Assembly (NCBI GenBank): GCA_031265015.1
Contig: JAISDG010000138.1
Coordinates: 1-8,102, forward strand
From: Spirochaetaceae bacterium
GTDB taxonomy: Bacteria; Spirochaetota; Spirochaetia; Treponematales; Breznakiellaceae
DNA: 8,102 nt
Direction: 5' to 3'
The notes under the pieces are model-generated. The model saw only the letters and a program-made list of their open reading frames with translations. It searched no databases and was not told where the DNA came from. Below are positions 5,953 through 8,102 of the stretch, piece after piece. Numbering within the stretch: position 1 is the first letter of the stretch; the number at the start of each line of letters is the position of its first letter. Position numbers and translations under genes: made by a program.

Positions 5953-6405
5953 ATGAAAAAAGTTTTCTTTGGTTTGCTGATCGTCCTTATTTCCTTTGTA
6001 GTCGTTGCTTGTGGCGGTACTCCCGCGCCGGCCCCCGCGCCGGTAGCTGATGTGCCTCCCCCGCCTCCCCCTCCCCGGGGAGTCATTATTCTTGATGGCG
6101 CATCGAATTACACGGTTATTAAGGGTGATACGCTTTCTAACCTTGCTGCCGGCAAGTATGGTGAGGCGAATAGATATTTCTTTCCGCTTATCCAGCTTGG
6201 GTCTGCTGGAATCGTAAAGGATCCTGATGTTCTTGAAGTGGGTGATAAGCTTGTTATTCCCGAACTTCAGAGGAACCTGAACGATGCCGGCGCGAACGCG
6301 GCAGTTCGCGCGGCAATGCTCGCTACGGCCGCTCAGTATGAAAGGCAGGGTAAACCTAACGCCGCTTCAATACTGAAAAACCTGGCTGCCAGGATTTCCA
6401 AGTAA
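5953..6405 (+). CDS. LysM-domain lipoprotein with proline-rich linker
   Basis: The product is a 150-residue exported lipoprotein. Residues 1-19 form a lipoprotein signal peptide (MKKVFFGLLI... ending VVVA) with Cys20 as the lipidated residue in a VVAC/GG lipobox. A Pro/Ala-rich linker follows (about 23-42, with seven consecutive prolines). One LysM domain (about 52-103: NYTVIKGDTLSNLA ... VLEVGDKLVIP) should bind peptidoglycan or a related glycan. An alanine-rich helical tail (108-150) completes it. It therefore probably tethers the inner face of the outer membrane, or the inner membrane, to the cell wall. The ATG at 5953 is preferred over the in-frame GTG at 5938 because GGAGG (5940-5944) lies just before it and the signal peptide then begins with MKK. 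A terminator follows 21 bases after the stop, so it ends its transcript. Confidence 0.88.
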   Translation: MKKVFFGLLIVLISFVVVACGGTPAPAPAPVADVPPPPPPPRGVIILDGASNYTVIKGDTLSNLAAGKYGEANRYFFPLIQLGSAGIVKDPDVLEVGDKLVIPELQRNLNDAGANAAVRAAMLATAAQYERQGKPNAASILKNLAARISK

Positions 6406-6426
6406 TCGAGACAGCAAGCTCCTTGT

Positions 6427-6454
6427 AAAACCCCGCCGCAGGGCGGGGTTTTTT
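6427..6454 (+). terminator. Intrinsic terminator after the LysM lipoprotein gene
   Basis: An 11-bp perfect stem (AAAACCCCGCC at 6427-6437 and GGCGGGGTTTT at 6442-6452) closes a GCAG loop. A six-T run (6449-6454) forms its 3' edge. It sits between the lipoprotein stop and the metK promoter and separates the two units. Confidence 0.93.
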
Positions 6455-6486
6455 GTTGAAAAGCGGATTTACCGGCGCTTCATCAA

Positions 6487-6515
6487 TTGAAACATTTTGC
6501 AGGTACCGGTATAGT
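6487..6515 (+). promoter_or_regulatory. Sigma-70-type promoter of metK
   Basis: TTGAAA (6487-6492) and TATAGT (6510-6515) have an ideal 17-base spacer, and the start would be near 6522. The roughly 53-base leader to the ATG is too short to hold a SAM-I or SAM-II riboswitch, and no such structure is seen. A regulated metK leader is therefore not supported. Confidence 0.65.
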
Positions 6516-6574
6516 ATAAAAGTAAAAATGCTAGACGATGTTTAGTAAATATAGAGAACAACTAGGAGAATATC

Positions 6575-7744
6575 ATGGAAAACCGCCGTTACTTTTTTAC
6601 CTCCGAATCCGTTGGAGAAGGACACCCCGATAAGCTTTGCGATCAGGTTTCAGATGCCATTCTGGACGCCTGCCTTAAAGACGATCCTCAAAGCCGGGTG
6701 GCCTGTGAAACTTTTGCTTCCACGTCGCTGGTCCTGGTGGGCGGTGAAATTACCACTAAAACTTTTGTGGATTTTCAGGATGTGGTCCGGCGGGTAGCGA
6801 AGGAAATTGGCTATACCGATCCTGACTACGGCCTTGACTGTCATTCCATGGCGGTACTGGACATGATTCACAGTCAGTCGCCGGACATCAGCCAGGGGGT
6901 TTCCGGTACGGGCCTTAAAAAGTACAAGGGCCTGCAGGGCGCGGGCGATCAGGGCATGATGTTTGGTTTTGCCTGTAACGAAACCAAAGAGCTTATGCCC
7001 CTGCCCATTACCCTGGCCCACAAAATTTTAATCCAGGCTGCAAAACTGCGGAAAAACAAAACCATTAAATGGCTTCGGCCCGATGCGAAAAGCCAGGTGA
7101 CGGTGGAGTATGAAGGGTACAAACCAATACGCATCGACGCGGTGGTGGTTTCCCATCAGCACGACCCGGATGTTTCGTACAAAGACTTAGAATCGGCGGT
7201 GATTGAAAGTATCGTAAAACCGGTGCTGAAACAGACGGGACTTTTGGATGAAAAGACCAAATACTATATTAACCCCACCGGCCGTTTTGTGGTGGGCGGT
7301 CCCTTCGGGGATACGGGCCTTACGGGCCGGAAGATTATTGTGGATACCTATGGCGGCATGGGCCGTCACGGCGGCGGCGCTTTTTCCGGCAAGGATCCCA
7401 CCAAGGTGGACCGGTCCGGGGCCTATGCCGCCCGGTATGTGGCAAAGAACGTGGTGGCCGCCGGGCTGGCTGAACGCTGCGAAGTGGAGCTGGCCTATGC
7501 TATCGGTGTTCCCTTCCCTGTTTCCGTGATGGTGGATACTTTCGGTACTGCGGCGGTAAGCGAACAAAAGATCGAAGCCGCGGTAAAAAAAGTTTTTGAC
7601 CTGACTCCCGCGGGGATTATCAAAACCCTGGACCTTCGAAAATCTATCTACCAGAAAACCGCTAGTTACGGTCATTTTGGCCGCAGCGGGTTCCCCTGGG
7701 AAAAGACCGACAAAACGGAAGACCTTAAAAAGGCGATAGGCTAA
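6575..7744 (+). CDS. metK: S-adenosylmethionine synthetase (methionine adenosyltransferase)
   Basis: The enzyme makes S-adenosylmethionine from L-methionine and ATP, releasing phosphate and pyrophosphate. It is the cell's main methyl-donor source and acts in the cytosol as a tetramer. The 389 residues match bacterial MetK (about 380-400). Visible signatures are SESVGEGHPDK (10-20, with the ATP-binding His17 and the metal ligand Asp19), GAGDQGMMFG (122-131), NPTGRFVVGGPFGDTGLTGRK (233-253) and the P-loop-like GGGAFSGKDPTKVDRS (266-281). All three domains appear complete. The ATG at 6575 has AGGAG six bases upstream. An own promoter lies at 6487, and the arfB-like gene follows with its ribosome site overlapping the metK stop. 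The segment GVSGTGLKKYKGLQGAG before the GAGDQG motif is slightly longer than in E. coli, but no core motif is altered. Confidence 0.98.
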   Translation: MENRRYFFTSESVGEGHPDKLCDQVSDAILDACLKDDPQSRVACETFASTSLVLVGGEITTKTFVDFQDVVRRVAKEIGYTDPDYGLDCHSMAVLDMIHSQSPDISQGVSGTGLKKYKGLQGAGDQGMMFGFACNETKELMPLPITLAHKILIQAAKLRKNKTIKWLRPDAKSQVTVEYEGYKPIRIDAVVVSHQHDPDVSYKDLESAVIESIVKPVLKQTGLLDEKTKYYINPTGRFVVGGPFGDTGLTGRKIIVDTYGGMGRHGGGAFSGKDPTKVDRSGAYAARYVAKNVVAAGLAERCEVELAYAIGVPFPVSVMVDTFGTAAVSEQKIEAAVKKVFDLTPAGIIKTLDLRKSIYQKTASYGHFGRSGFPWEKTDKTEDLKKAIG

Positions 7745-7753
7745 GGAATCTGT

Positions 7754-8102
7754 TTGGATATTTTTTTACTACGCCAATCCCTTCGTGTTACCGGGGAAAT
7801 AACTTTTTCCCGTTCGGGTGGTCCGGGGGGACAAAATGTCAACAAACTTAACACCAAGGTAACCCTGCGGATATGGCTGGCCGATTTGGCGGGACTTTCC
7901 GAAGCGGAACTGATCCGGCTTCGGCAGATTTTGGGACCGAGGCTCAGCGGCGGGGAAAACGAACAGCTGCTTATTAATTCCAGCGAAGAGCGGTCACAGC
8001 GGATCAATGTGGAACGGGCCTATGCCAGGGCGGAGGCGCTGATAAGCGCTGCCGCCCGGCTGCCGGGAAAGCGGCGGCCCGGTACGCCATCCCGGGCCGT
8101 CA
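7754..8102 (+). CDS. arfB: ArfB/YaeJ-like peptidyl-tRNA hydrolase (GGQ domain), 3' end outside window
   Basis: This partial gene (116 complete codons) encodes a class I release-factor-like domain without the codon-recognition domains. ArfB proteins enter the empty A site of stalled ribosomes and hydrolyse the peptidyl-tRNA. The catalytic GGQ motif is at residues 25-27 within SGGPGGQNVNKLNTKVTLR, and a later SSEERSQRINVERA block fits the family. A basic tail (RLPGKRRPGTPSRAV...) begins at the window edge, as expected for the mRNA-tunnel-binding extension. The start is TTG at 7754 (MDIFLLRQSL...): AAGGA at 7743-7747 lies six bases before it and overlaps the metK stop, and no ATG or GTG gives the whole domain. 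Only nine bases separate it from metK, so it is co-transcribed. E. coli ArfB is 140 residues. Confidence 0.9.
   Translation, partial: MDIFLLRQSLRVTGEITFSRSGGPGGQNVNKLNTKVTLRIWLADLAGLSEAELIRLRQILGPRLSGGENEQLLINSSEERSQRINVERAYARAEALISAAARLPGKRRPGTPSRAV

Noticed and set aside
6455..6574. SAM riboswitch upstream of metK
   Set aside because: The leader after the promoter is only about 50 bases, and no SAM-I or SAM-II type conserved core or second terminator is visible.
7187..7675. Minus-strand frame inside metK
   Set aside because: It is antisense to an unmistakable metK, with His-rich shadow composition.

Overview
The window looks like a chromosomal segment of a host-associated or anaerobic spirochaete, most likely from the Treponema group. 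This is inferred from four things: a spirochaete-style lipoprotein with a LysM domain, an Rpn/PDDEXK-type 'EGREQG' repeat protein remnant, sodium-pump decarboxylase membrane subunits, and the style of the genes. No rRNA or other decisive marker is present, so the assignment is tentative. Coding sequence is moderately GC-rich with strong Shine-Dalgarno sites.

Layout. Positions 1-373 carry no confident gene. They hold two tandem, hairpin-rich repeat units (115-345, plus the header of a third), a possible minus-strand terminator (71-114), and perhaps the first 13 codons of a minus-strand gene at the left edge. From 374 to about 955 (minus) lies a decayed Rpn-family nuclease/transposase-like gene that has lost its N-terminal half. 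Positions 956-3022 form a compact minus-strand operon, read right to left: a PtsN-like PTS IIA protein, an OadG-type gamma subunit, an OadB-type beta subunit of a sodium-translocating decarboxylase, and a 45-residue single-pass membrane protein. No carboxyltransferase or biotin-carrier subunit is present, so the pump must borrow its soluble part from elsewhere. Positions 3104-3469 (minus) encode an uncharacterised membrane-anchored or secreted protein.

From about 3485 transcription runs on the plus strand. A two-gene unit (3521-5880) pairs a duplicated DUF1538 membrane protein with a protein made of two PII-like domains, joined by an ATGA overlap. The arrangement suggests a transporter controlled by a dedicated PII-like sensor. 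This is the most interesting system in the window, although both families are already catalogued. Next come a LysM lipoprotein with a proline-rich linker (5953-6405) and a clear intrinsic terminator (6427-6454). After that metK (S-adenosylmethionine synthetase) has its own sigma-70-type promoter, and an arfB-like GGQ-domain peptidyl-tRNA hydrolase starts at TTG directly after metK and runs off the right edge.

Packing is tight. Within the minus operon and at metK-arfB, the ribosome-binding site of a downstream gene repeatedly overlaps the stop codon of the gene before it, which suggests translational coupling.
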